This document shows, piece by piece, positions 1-6,207 of a DNA stretch of 9,710 nucleotides. Under the pieces are notes generated by a model, which saw only the letters and a program-made list of their open reading frames with translations, was not told where the DNA came from and made no database searches. The first letter of the stretch is position 1, and each line of letters starts with the position of its first letter. The position numbers and the translations under genes are program-made. Source of the stretch: Methanomassiliicoccaceae archaeon UBA72 (GTDB taxonomy: Archaea > Thermoplasmatota > Thermoplasmata > Methanomassiliicoccales > Methanomethylophilaceae); NCBI GenBank assembly GCA_002509405.1, contig DAVO01000002.1, positions 26,477-36,186 on the forward strand, in the 5' to 3' direction.

Positions 1-23
1 GGCGGATGGGAGGCAGGCACGCA

Positions 24-941
24 ATGAAACCGTTCCTCACCGTCTACGGCCACGTCACGGTGGACAGCATAATGACGGTGGAGGACTTCCCTAAGCTGAA
101 CACCACCGTCGACATAACGTCCAAGAAGACGTTCCTGGGCGGCACCGGGACGAACATAGCCGTAACGGCGGCGAAGCTGGGCGTGCCCACGGCGCTGTGC
201 GCACTGGTCGGCAGGGACCTGCCGGCCGAGTACCGTAAATTCATCGGGGAATCGGGGGTCATGATGGACGAGTTCATCACCGTGGACGGATGGGAGACGT
301 CCACGGCCATAGTGGTCAACGACTCCAACCTTGACCAGAAGGTGCTGTTCTTCCAGGGCCCCCAGGGCTATGCCACCCAGATCGGCATCAGGATGACCAA
401 GATGGCGTCCCAGTCGGAATACGTCCATTTCTGCACCGGCGAGCCGCAGTACTACATCTCGATAATGAAGGCCATTCACAACCTCGGGATGAAGATAGCC
501 ATCGACCCGGCGCAAGAGGTCCACCGCCTTTGGAATTCGGTCAACCTTCCAGAGGCCATGAACTATGCGGACTATCTCTTCTGCAACAGGTACGAGGCGG
601 ACTCGGTGATCAGGCACATGGGAATCGATTCCATAGCCGACACCGGGAAGGAGCTGACGGTCTGCACCAAAGGGAGGGAGGGCAGCACCGCCTACCGCTA
701 CGGCGAAGAGTTCAACGTGCCTCTTGTGAAAGGCGGCAAGGAGGCCGACGCCACAGGTGCGGGCGATTCCTACAGAGCGGGATTCTACGCCGGGCTGTAC
801 CACGGCATGAGCGTAAGGGACTCCCTGGTCATGGGCTCGTCCGTAGCCTCGTTCACCGTGGAGAAGAAAGGAGCCATGTCGAACATCCCCACGTGGGAGC
901 AGGCGCTCGAGAGAGCTAAGAACTACCTTCCGAAGGCATGA
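24..941 (+). CDS. PfkB-family carbohydrate (sugar or polyol) kinase
   Basis: Ribokinase/PfkB-fold kinase that transfers the ATP gamma-phosphate to a sugar, nucleoside or polyol hydroxyl in the cytosol. Numbered from the ATG at 24 (305 residues), the N-terminal substrate-side motif FLGGTGTN is at about 37-44. An NRYEAD motif (Asn/Glu pair used for Mg and phosphate binding) is at about 188-193. The second PfkB signature DATGAGD is at about 242-248, and its last Asp is the expected catalytic base. Length is normal for the family. I chose the ATG at 24 because GGGAGG lies 10 bases upstream and the protein then begins MKPFLTVYGHV, a usual family start. An in-frame ATG at 6 is possible, and the frame stays open to the window edge. 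The stop is one base before the adenylate kinase gene, so they are probably co-transcribed. The substrate cannot be read from sequence; pairing with an inositol-lipid-type synthase makes an inositol or related kinase worth testing. Confidence 0.9.
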   Translation: MKPFLTVYGHVTVDSIMTVEDFPKLNTTVDITSKKTFLGGTGTNIAVTAAKLGVPTALCALVGRDLPAEYRKFIGESGVMMDEFITVDGWETSTAIVVNDSNLDQKVLFFQGPQGYATQIGIRMTKMASQSEYVHFCTGEPQYYISIMKAIHNLGMKIAIDPAQEVHRLWNSVNLPEAMNYADYLFCNRYEADSVIRHMGIDSIADTGKELTVCTKGREGSTAYRYGEEFNVPLVKGGKEADATGAGDSYRAGFYAGLYHGMSVRDSLVMGSSVASFTVEKKGAMSNIPTWEQALERAKNYLPKA

Positions 942-942
942 T

Positions 943-1473
943 ATGATAATAGCAATTACCGGAACGCCCGGAACTGGAAAGACGGAGCTCGGCAAGGAGC
1001 TGGCACATCGTAATGAGAACGTGATATTCCTGAGTGATTTCATAAGGGAGAACGGGCTTCTCGGCGAGTACGATGGGGATATGGGGACTTACAACGTCGA
1101 GACGGAAGACCTGGATGCCGCGATGATCGAGTTCTCGGAGTCCCCGGAGACATACTATGCGGAAGGGCACCTTTCCCACTTCCTCACCTGTTCCCATGTG
1201 ATAGTGGTAAGGTGCGACCCGGACGTGCTGGCCGAAAGGCTCGTTCATAGAGGGTACGGCGAAGAGAAAGTGAAGGAGAACGTGCAGGCGGAGATCCTGG
1301 ACGTGATACTATGCGAAGCGGCCTCTTCCGACACTCCAGTTTATGAACTGGACAGCACTTCCCGTACACCGGGAGAGCTCGCAGACTCGGTGCTGGAGAT
1401 AGCAGAAGGAAGAACAGAGGCGTATCTTCCGGGGAAAACCGATTGGACAGGAGGTATTGACAGATGGTTCTAG
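943..1473 (+). CDS. AK6/Fap7-type adenylate kinase (broad NMP kinase)
   Basis: A 176-residue P-loop kinase. The Walker A motif GTPGTGKT is at residues 7-14, immediately after the first beta strand. The middle has YYAEGHLSHF (about 71-80), then VIVVRCDPDVLAERL and RGYGEEKVKENVQAEILDV, the lid and C-terminal pattern typical of archaeal AK6 (eukaryotic Fap7/hCINAP). The family interconverts AMP, ATP and ADP, and the eukaryotic members also act in small-subunit ribosome maturation with uS11; that second role is inferred here only by homology. The C-terminus ending in Trp-Phe after an acidic stretch also matches the family. The start ATG is one base after the kinase stop, and its last 10 bases overlap the next gene, indicating translational coupling. 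It is the only intact gene here that ends in TAG; read-through would add 11 residues before a TGA at 1504-1506. Confidence 0.9.
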   Translation: MIIAITGTPGTGKTELGKELAHRNENVIFLSDFIRENGLLGEYDGDMGTYNVETEDLDAAMIEFSESPETYYAEGHLSHFLTCSHVIVVRCDPDVLAERLVHRGYGEEKVKENVQAEILDVILCEAASSDTPVYELDSTSRTPGELADSVLEIAEGRTEAYLPGKTDWTGGIDRWF

Positions 1474-2111
1474 ACGGGCAGAGAGACAAGGTCGATTTCG
1501 CGCTGACACCGGTGGCGAAGAAGCTGATCAAGGTAAATCCCAACTACATTTCTTGGGCGGGACTCGTTCTTGCGCTGGTAGCAGGAATTTTACTTTACTA
1601 CAGCTGGCACTACGAATTTCTGCTGCTGGTCGGAGCCGTCGTGGTGATCGTTTCCGGATATTTCGATGCCCTGGACGGTAAAGTCGCCAAGCTGGCCGGC
1701 AAAGCCTCCAGACGCGGAGACTATCTGGACCACGTGTTCGACCGCTATGCCGACGTGCTGATGATCGGCGGTGTGGCCGTAAGCGGGTGGTGCAATCCCT
1801 ACCTGGGACTGCTGGCCCTGGTGGGCGTGCTCCTGACCTCCTACATGGGGACCCAGGCCCAGGCGGTGGGAGCCCCGCGCCTGTACTCGGGACTGCTGGG
1901 ACGTGCCGACCGCGTGGTTCTTTCGACGTTATTTCCGATAATACAGTTCGTCATGCTTTATGCGGGGTACGGAGCGATAACGATAGGCGATCTCTCGATA
2001 ACCTGGATGGAGATAATGGTCCTATACTTCGCGGTCCTCGGCAACGCCACGGCGATACAGAGGGCCATCGTAACGTGGAGAGCGATGAACAGGGAAGACG
2101 GGAAGAGCTGA
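1464..2111 (+). CDS. CDP-alcohol phosphatidyltransferase, archaetidylinositol phosphate synthase-like
   Basis: A 215-residue integral membrane enzyme of the CDP-alcohol phosphotransferase family. Its signature spans residues 68-93: D68-x2-D71-G72-x2-A75-K76-x8-G85-x3-D89-x3-D93, with the four metal-binding and catalytic aspartates intact. The usual Arg after Ala (DGxxAR) is Lys here. Hydrophobic segments lie at about 31-46, 52-66, 97-107, 113-127, 152-168 and 182-195, consistent with six helices. The block SYMGTQAQAVG...GLLGRADR (about 126-150) resembles archaeal archaetidylinositol phosphate synthases, which join inositol phosphate to CDP-archaeol; glycerol-phosphate or serine headgroups cannot be excluded. 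The start is well supported by AGGAGGT at 1449-1455, eight bases before the ATG, inside the end of the upstream gene. It is the last gene of the operon and converges on priL with only eight bases between stops. Confidence 0.87.
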   Translation: MVLDGQRDKVDFALTPVAKKLIKVNPNYISWAGLVLALVAGILLYYSWHYEFLLLVGAVVVIVSGYFDALDGKVAKLAGKASRRGDYLDHVFDRYADVLMIGGVAVSGWCNPYLGLLALVGVLLTSYMGTQAQAVGAPRLYSGLLGRADRVVLSTLFPIIQFVMLYAGYGAITIGDLSITWMEIMVLYFAVLGNATAIQRAIVTWRAMNREDGKS

Positions 2112-2119
2112 CCTTCGCA

Positions 2120-3148
2120 TCATCCCTGCCTGCGGGAAGTACCGGACTTTACGCGATAGTAGGTGAGAGGATGGTTCATATGCTCGCTTCTGCACAGGTT
2201 GTCGTCGTTGAAGCATATGCCGTTGGTCTTCATCGTCGAGCACTCGGGAGGCGTATAGCCTTCGGTTCCCGACAGCTCGCCGGTGATGTGCCTTATCTGG
2301 TAGGATGATTTGGATTCGTCGAAATCCGGAGACTCCGCGAAAAGTGCCAGTATCTGCGTCGAGTCCATTCCGAGCGCGTGAAGGAAAGACACAAGGGCGA
2401 ACCTGGCGCTGTGCGGCAGGTTCATCCCGTTATGGGCCTGGGACAATATGGCCTTCATGCAGGGGGGCATGAAATCCAGATCGATAGGGCCTCCGCCGGT
2501 GGGGCTGTATCTGCTTTTCGTCTCCGAAAGTATGACGGATATGTGGTCGATGTCCGACCTCATCGATGAAATGAAGGCCTCCGGTACGGAGAGGGGAAGT
2601 TCCGACTCTATGCGGTCCTGCAGGGCGTTCTGCAACACGCGGTCGAACTTCTCTTTTGCCAGGACGACGTAGCCGTCATGCACCTCGGTGTTTATGAGCT
2701 TCCATTCGGGACTTTTTATTCTGGTGGAGAATCTCAGATAGTCTCCGAAGTGCATCCTCAGGCCGTTCCCGTCCGCCGAAGCGTTGACGCCCAGCTCGTT
2801 GGCGACGAACGCTACGGTCTTATCTTCGTCGGAACCAAGCAGCTTGTTCATCCTCACGGATTCGGCAAGGGCGTAACGTTTCGTCAAGAACCGGTCGTTT
2901 ATGCACGATACTATAATCCTGGCATAGGGATAGGACATTATCTCCATGAGGCGGTCGAAGTCGCTCATCAGCGGCCTGTAGGAGACTTCGCTGTTCTCCA
3001 GGGCGTCCAGGACGCGTTCGAGGCCTCTTGACCTGGCCTGTGCATACGATTCGGAGGACACAAGCGATTCGACGTCCGCCCCGTTGTCCTCCGCCAGCTT
3101 GGCAGAGTCTCTCAAGAATGGATATCTGGCGGCGCGTACTGTGTCCAC
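2120..3148 (-). CDS. priL: DNA primase large subunit PriL
   Basis: A 342-residue regulatory subunit of the archaeal/eukaryotic DNA primase, which works with the catalytic subunit PriS to make RNA/DNA primers at the replication fork. The N-terminal domain begins with the family-typical RAARYPFL (5-12). The C-terminal iron-sulfur domain has four cysteines at C230 (MPPC), C303 (YTPPEC), C312 and C319 (NLC), followed by NHPLTYY; this spacing matches the PriL 4Fe-4S ligands. The start is a GTG at 3148: an in-frame stop lies nine codons upstream with no other start codon between. No Shine-Dalgarno is visible, but a TATA-like box about 29 bases upstream suggests a nearly leaderless mRNA. PriS is not in the window. 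The gene is transcribed towards the lipid operon and away from the malic enzyme gene. Confidence 0.95.
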   Translation of the reverse strand: MDTVRAARYPFLRDSAKLAEDNGADVESLVSSESYAQARSRGLERVLDALENSEVSYRPLMSDFDRLMEIMSYPYARIIVSCINDRFLTKRYALAESVRMNKLLGSDEDKTVAFVANELGVNASADGNGLRMHFGDYLRFSTRIKSPEWKLINTEVHDGYVVLAKEKFDRVLQNALQDRIESELPLSVPEAFISSMRSDIDHISVILSETKSRYSPTGGGPIDLDFMPPCMKAILSQAHNGMNLPHSARFALVSFLHALGMDSTQILALFAESPDFDESKSSYQIRHITGELSGTEGYTPPECSTMKTNGICFNDDNLCRSEHMNHPLTYYRVKSGTSRRQG

Positions 3149-3150
3149 GC

Positions 3151-3163
3151 GACCGTATCGGTC
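3151..3163. promoter_or_regulatory. Inverted repeat over the predicted priL transcription start
   Basis: GACCG-TAT-CGGTC, with 5-base arms and a 3-base centre, lies between the priL TATA-like box and its GTG start, just where transcription should begin. Flanking CGCG copies at 3148-3151 and 3166-3169 extend the symmetry, although three unpaired bases interrupt one arm. The position would suit a repressor operator. It is short and could be chance in GC-rich DNA. Confidence 0.25.
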
Positions 3164-3170
3164 AACGCGG

Positions 3171-3182
3171 ATTTACATTTAT
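3171..3182 (-). promoter_or_regulatory. TATA-like box for priL
   Basis: Read on the minus strand the sequence is ATAAATGTAAAT, centred about 29 bases upstream of the priL GTG. Archaeal TATA boxes sit about 25-27 bases before the transcription start, so the mRNA would begin within a few bases of the GTG. This agrees with the lack of a Shine-Dalgarno there. Confidence 0.5.
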
Positions 3183-3350
3183 TGACCGGAACGGATGCAC
3201 GAAGGAGGCATCGGGACGAACGCGTCAGGGCCTCAGGGGCCGCAGACGACCTATATGTCCCGGACCATCCCGAAGGCGGCGACGGTTTCAAAAACGTCCG
3301 TCTTGCGGTTATCGTTTTCGCCTCCATATTCGGATTCCGTTGAGCCAGGT

Positions 3351-3362
3351 TATATATAAATA
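3351..3362 (+). promoter_or_regulatory. TATA box of the malic enzyme gene
   Basis: TATATATAAATA is a near-ideal archaeal TATA element in an otherwise GC-rich area. Transcription should start near 3382, leaving a leader of roughly 57 bases that carries the Shine-Dalgarno GAGGA at 3428-3432. The rest of the 290-base divergent gap between priL and this gene shows only weak short inverted repeats and no convincing gene. Confidence 0.7.
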
Positions 3363-3438
3363 GGATTAATTGATTCTCTTCTTTGCAATTCGCACAAATT
3401 CTACGATTTTCGTAAAAAGGTGTCAACGAGGAAGAATA

Positions 3439-4803
3439 ATGTCAGACAAGAAGGAGCTAAGCGTTGAGGAGAAACTTGCGAAGGCCAACAAGCCGGGAGA
3501 GGATGCGAAGATCCTCCACAAGTTCTACGGAGGAAAGATCGAGACTGTACCCAAGGCATGCGTAAGGTCGTTCGACGACTTTTCCATATGGTACTCGCCC
3601 GGAGTTGCCGCCCCGTGCAAACAGATAGCCGCAGACCCGGAGCTGGTATACGACCTCACGTGCAAGTGGAACACCGTAGCGGTGGTATCCGACGGCACGA
3701 GGGTGCTCGGCCTGGGGGACATCGGCCCGGAGGCCGCCATGCCCGTCATGGAAGGCAAGGCGATGCTCTTCAAGTACCTGGGGGGCGTGGACTGCGTACC
3801 CATCTGCCTTGACACAAAGGACCCGGAAAAGATCATCGAGACCGTGCGCCTCATAGCGCCCTCGTTCGGAGGCATAAACCTCGAGGACATATCCAACCCC
3901 AAGTGCTTCGACATACTGGATGCGCTGAGGGACGACTGCAAGATCCCCGTATGGCACGACGACCAGCAGGGGACCGCGACCGTAGAGGTCGCCGGAGCGA
4001 TAAACGCTCTCAAACTCGTCGGCAAGAAGCTCGAGACCGCAAGCTTCACGATCCTGGGCGCAGGGGCGGCGTCCATAGCGATCTCCAGGCTGCTCCTCAA
4101 CGTGGGAGTCAACCCGAAGAACATGTGCGTGTGCGATTCGACCGGGATATTGAACAACCAGAGGACCGAGCTCAAGGGGACGTTCAGGCAGAAATGGGAG
4201 CTGTGCGAGAAGACCAACGGCGCCGGCAAGACCGGCGGGATGAAGGAAGCCATCAAGGACGCCGATATCGTAGTCGCCGCGTCCAAGCCCGGCCCCGGGA
4301 CCATCCCTCCGGAATACCTTGACGGTATGGCGGACGACGCGATTCTATTCGCAACGGCCAACCCGACCCCGGAGATCTGGCCCTGGGAGGCGAAGGAGCA
4401 CGGCGTGAAGGTTTTCGCGACCGGACGTTCCGACTTCCCGAACCAGGTCAACAACTCCATGGGATTCCCCGCGATATTCCGCGGAGTGCTCGACGTGAGG
4501 GCGAAGACGATCACCGACACCATGTGCCTCGCGGCGGCCAAGGAACTTGCCAAGTTCGCGGAGAACTCCAAGGAGGGACTGACGGCGGAGCACATCATAC
4601 CGAGCATGGCGGATTCCGAAGTGTTCCCGCTCGAAGCGGCCGCGGTAGGGATGCAGGCTCAGAAGGAAGGCGTCGCCAGGCTCAAGATGAGCAGGCAGGA
4701 ACTTCATGAAAGGGCCGAGTTCATGATAAACAGGTCAAGGGGCCTGACGGCGAAGATGATGAAGGACGGATTCATCAAGGACCCGTCCGGGGTCGTGGAC
4801 TAA
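3439..4803 (+). CDS. Malic enzyme (malate dehydrogenase, oxaloacetate-decarboxylating)
   Basis: A 454-residue cytosolic enzyme that oxidatively decarboxylates malate to pyruvate and CO2 with NAD(P)+. Residues visible by family motif: YSPGVA with the catalytic Tyr at 52; the signature SDGTRVLGLGDIGPEA (84-99); EGKA with the catalytic Lys at 107; the metal ligands E149-D150 and D174-D175 (HDDQQGTA); the Rossmann nucleotide site GAGAAS (207-212); and ANPTPE (307-312). It is the short form, lacking the phosphotransacetylase-like C-terminal domain of long bacterial MaeB proteins. NAD or NADP preference cannot be assigned. The start is the ATG at 3439, with GAGGA six bases upstream; an upstream in-frame TTG at 3370 would add 23 residues unlike the family and lies before the predicted transcription start. 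It appears monocistronic, with its own TATA box and terminator. Confidence 0.95.
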   Translation: MSDKKELSVEEKLAKANKPGEDAKILHKFYGGKIETVPKACVRSFDDFSIWYSPGVAAPCKQIAADPELVYDLTCKWNTVAVVSDGTRVLGLGDIGPEAAMPVMEGKAMLFKYLGGVDCVPICLDTKDPEKIIETVRLIAPSFGGINLEDISNPKCFDILDALRDDCKIPVWHDDQQGTATVEVAGAINALKLVGKKLETASFTILGAGAASIAISRLLLNVGVNPKNMCVCDSTGILNNQRTELKGTFRQKWELCEKTNGAGKTGGMKEAIKDADIVVAASKPGPGTIPPEYLDGMADDAILFATANPTPEIWPWEAKEHGVKVFATGRSDFPNQVNNSMGFPAIFRGVLDVRAKTITDTMCLAAAKELAKFAENSKEGLTAEHIIPSMADSEVFPLEAAAVGMQAQKEGVARLKMSRQELHERAEFMINRSRGLTAKMMKDGFIKDPSGVVD

Positions 4804-4810
4804 ATCTCTT

Positions 4811-4837
4811 AAGGGGCCGGGAGGCCCCTTTTATTTT
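4811..4837 (+). terminator. Hairpin plus T-tract terminator after malic enzyme
   Basis: Arms AAGGGGCC (4811-4818) and GGCCCCTT (4823-4830) form a perfect 8-base stem with a GGGA loop, running into TTTTATTTT. It begins seven bases after the stop codon. Archaeal RNA polymerase can stop at the T-tract alone; the hairpin makes this an unusually bacterial-looking signal. Confidence 0.7.
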
Positions 4838-4880
4838 CAAACGGACATACGGCCGGGATACGTCGCATCCGGTATCGCTC

Positions 4881-4912
4881 GATGTAAACAGTTATACATC
4901 CAAAGATGCATC
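4881..4912 (+). promoter_or_regulatory. rmlA promoter region with stacked inverted repeats
   Basis: Just before rmlA lie GATGTA (4881-4886) and its reverse complement TACATC (4895-4900), separated by eight bases. A perfect palindrome GATGCATC follows at 4905-4912. The AT-rich stretches TGTAAACA and TTATACAT inside the first repeat are the only TATA-like sequences near the gene, so the symmetry overlaps the likely promoter and could be an operator. GCATCCG also occurs twice (4865-4871 and 4908-4914). Which bases are the actual TATA box is not clear. Confidence 0.35.
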
Positions 4913-4928
4913 CGTTGCGAGGTATTCA

Positions 4929-5822
4929 ATGAAAGGTATCATTCTTGCTGCCGGCGCCGGGACCAGGCTGCATCCGGTCTCTATGCCCATATCCAAAGTC
5001 CTGCTCCCCGTGTACGACAAGCCGATGGTCTACTATCCCATGTCTAACCTTATGATGGGAGGTATCCGTGATATACTTGTAATAACGAACGAGGAAGACG
5101 ATTCTAAGTTCAGGAAGCTTCTGGGCGATGGCTCCCAGTTCGGGGTGCACATCGATTACCTTATACAATACGTGCCGAAAGGGATCTCGGACGCGTTCAT
5201 CATCGCCGAGGAATGGATAGACGGGGACGATGTGGCCCTGATCCTGGGAGACAACATATTCTGCGGCCAGGAAATGCAATCTCTTATAGAATCGGCGATC
5301 GAGGAGAACGAAGGCGCAACGGTGTTCGGATATCGCGTAGAAGATCCAGAGAGGTTCGGGGTGGTCGAGTTCGACGAGGACATGAACGCCATATCGATAG
5401 AGGAGAAGCCCAAGAACCCCAAGTCGGACTACGCTGTCGTCGGATTGTATTTCTACGACGGCAAGGCATGTGAACTGGCCAAGACGCTGGCCCCATCTAA
5501 GAGGGGAGAGCTGGAGATAACCGATCTGAACATCAGGTACATGGAAGAAGGCAGGTTGAAGGTAAAGCTGCTCGGAAACGACGTAAGATGGCTGGACGCG
5601 GGGACGTTCGATTCGCTGCTGGAAGCGGGAAATTTCATCAAGGACGTCCAGGAAAGAACCTCCAGAAACGTAGGATGTCCCGAAGAGATAGCTTTGAACA
5701 AGGGTTTCGTCACGAAAGAAGAAGTGATCGAGCGGATCAGCAAGTTCAAGGACAACAGTTATCAGATCTATGTGAAAGGAATTTGCGGTATCAAACCGTC
5801 AATCAAAAACACACAATCGTGA
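4929..5822 (+). CDS. rmlA: Glucose-1-phosphate thymidylyltransferase RmlA
   Basis: A 297-residue nucleotidyltransferase making dTDP-glucose and pyrophosphate from dTTP and glucose-1-phosphate, normally the first step to dTDP-L-rhamnose and related sugars. It aligns along its length with bacterial RmlA. The nucleotide loop LAAGAGTRL (6-14) has Ala where LAGGSGTRL is usual. KVLLPVYDKPMVYYP follows at 23-37, then LGDNIF with the metal Asp at 108, VVEFD (145-149), EEKP (158-161), RGELEITD (192-199) and WLDAGT (221-226), whose Asp at 223 is the second metal ligand. CPEEIA (250-255) is the usual C-terminal block. The start ATG has GAGGT five bases upstream. No rmlB or rmlD is visible nearby, and the RmlC-like gene downstream belongs to a separate CDP-sugar operon, so partners must lie outside the window. 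It is apparently transcribed alone. Confidence 0.94.
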   Translation: MKGIILAAGAGTRLHPVSMPISKVLLPVYDKPMVYYPMSNLMMGGIRDILVITNEEDDSKFRKLLGDGSQFGVHIDYLIQYVPKGISDAFIIAEEWIDGDDVALILGDNIFCGQEMQSLIESAIEENEGATVFGYRVEDPERFGVVEFDEDMNAISIEEKPKNPKSDYAVVGLYFYDGKACELAKTLAPSKRGELEITDLNIRYMEEGRLKVKLLGNDVRWLDAGTFDSLLEAGNFIKDVQERTSRNVGCPEEIALNKGFVTKEEVIERISKFKDNSYQIYVKGICGIKPSIKNTQS

Positions 5823-5846
5823 GACGTACTCTCTCTGTGATTCGGC

Positions 5847-5864
5847 ATTTTAGTTTTATTATTT
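5847..5864 (+). terminator. T-rich tract, probable rmlA terminator
   Basis: ATTTTAGTTTTATTATTT begins about 25 bases after the rmlA stop. Archaeal RNA polymerase terminates at such T-rich stretches without needing a hairpin, and none is seen here. Confidence 0.4.
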
Positions 5865-5920
5865 GGTACAGAAAAGTCCCTTCTGACCCATCCTGATTAC
5901 CATCAACAGAATCAAAGGCA

Positions 5921-5952
5921 AAAGAATGGAAATGAATGGTTACGCATTCTTT
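5921..5952. repeat. Inverted repeat with a competing inner hairpin
   Basis: AAAGAATG (5921-5928) pairs perfectly with CATTCTTT (5945-5952) across 16 bases. An inner GAATG (5934-5938) can pair with the same right arm, so two hairpins are mutually exclusive. It could be a second termination signal or chance in AT-rich DNA. Confidence 0.3.
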
Positions 5953-6172
5953 CGTTTGTAGACATTCCGTCACGATGAATTAGGCCATCTAATAATTATG
6001 GGGCGGGCATTCTCTGGCCCATCCGCATCAAATATTATATCACGGAGTCCGGTCAAAATCTATAACCAGATTTGTCAGCTTTTGATTCAATTCACAATGG
6101 TGTCATCACATCGGTCGGGGCCGCCGCCATCACTCAAAAAGGTGCTCAGCATATTTCTGTGACTGGGAAATC

Positions 6173-6182
6173 ATATAATAAA
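6173..6182 (+). promoter_or_regulatory. TATA box of the CDP-sugar operon
   Basis: ATATAATAAA is centred about 30 bases before the ATG at 6208. Transcription should begin about 3-6 bases before the start codon, and no Shine-Dalgarno is present (TGGTTGAA precedes the ATG). This argues for a nearly leaderless first cistron. Confidence 0.6.
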
Positions 6183-6207
6183 CCATACCGAATTACACCT
6201 GGTTGAA

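Larger units (their letters stand above)
5823..6207 (+). other. AT-rich non-coding spacer between rmlA and the CDP-sugar operon
   Basis: A 385-base stretch with no convincing reading frame on either strand and about 38% GC in the rows sampled. It holds a T-rich tract after rmlA, a short inverted repeat at 5921-5952 and an extra TATA-like stretch TATTATAT at 6033-6040 with no gene assigned. The promoter of the next operon is at its right end. I see no tRNA, no complete element and no recognisable pseudogene. Confidence 0.6.

Noticed and set aside
1787..2308. Plus-strand frame spanning the end of the lipid synthase gene and the end of priL
   Set aside because: It overlaps two well-supported genes on opposite strands and has no motif of its own.
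3281..3302. GACGG...CCGTC inverted repeat upstream of the malic enzyme promoter
   Set aside because: Five-base arms with a 12-base loop in GC-rich DNA are expected by chance.
3112..3426. Open frame of 104 codons on the minus strand across the priL promoter region, with a CxxC near its N-terminus
   Set aside because: It begins at a TTG, crosses the malic enzyme TATA box, overlaps the start of priL in another frame and looks like no known protein.
3370..3438. Upstream in-frame TTG start for the malic enzyme adding 23 residues
   Set aside because: It lies only about 14 bases after the TATA box, before the expected transcription start, and lacks a Shine-Dalgarno; the ATG at 3439 has one at good spacing.
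3525..4607. Long open frame of 360 codons on the minus strand opposite the malic enzyme gene
   Set aside because: It is antisense to a gene with clear family motifs over its whole length, and its translation shows no domain. High GC makes such antisense frames common.
5999..6022. GC-rich hairpin-like stretch in the spacer after rmlA
   Set aside because: Only 4-5 bases pair cleanly, with mismatches beyond, and no T-tract follows. Too weak to call a terminator or structured RNA.
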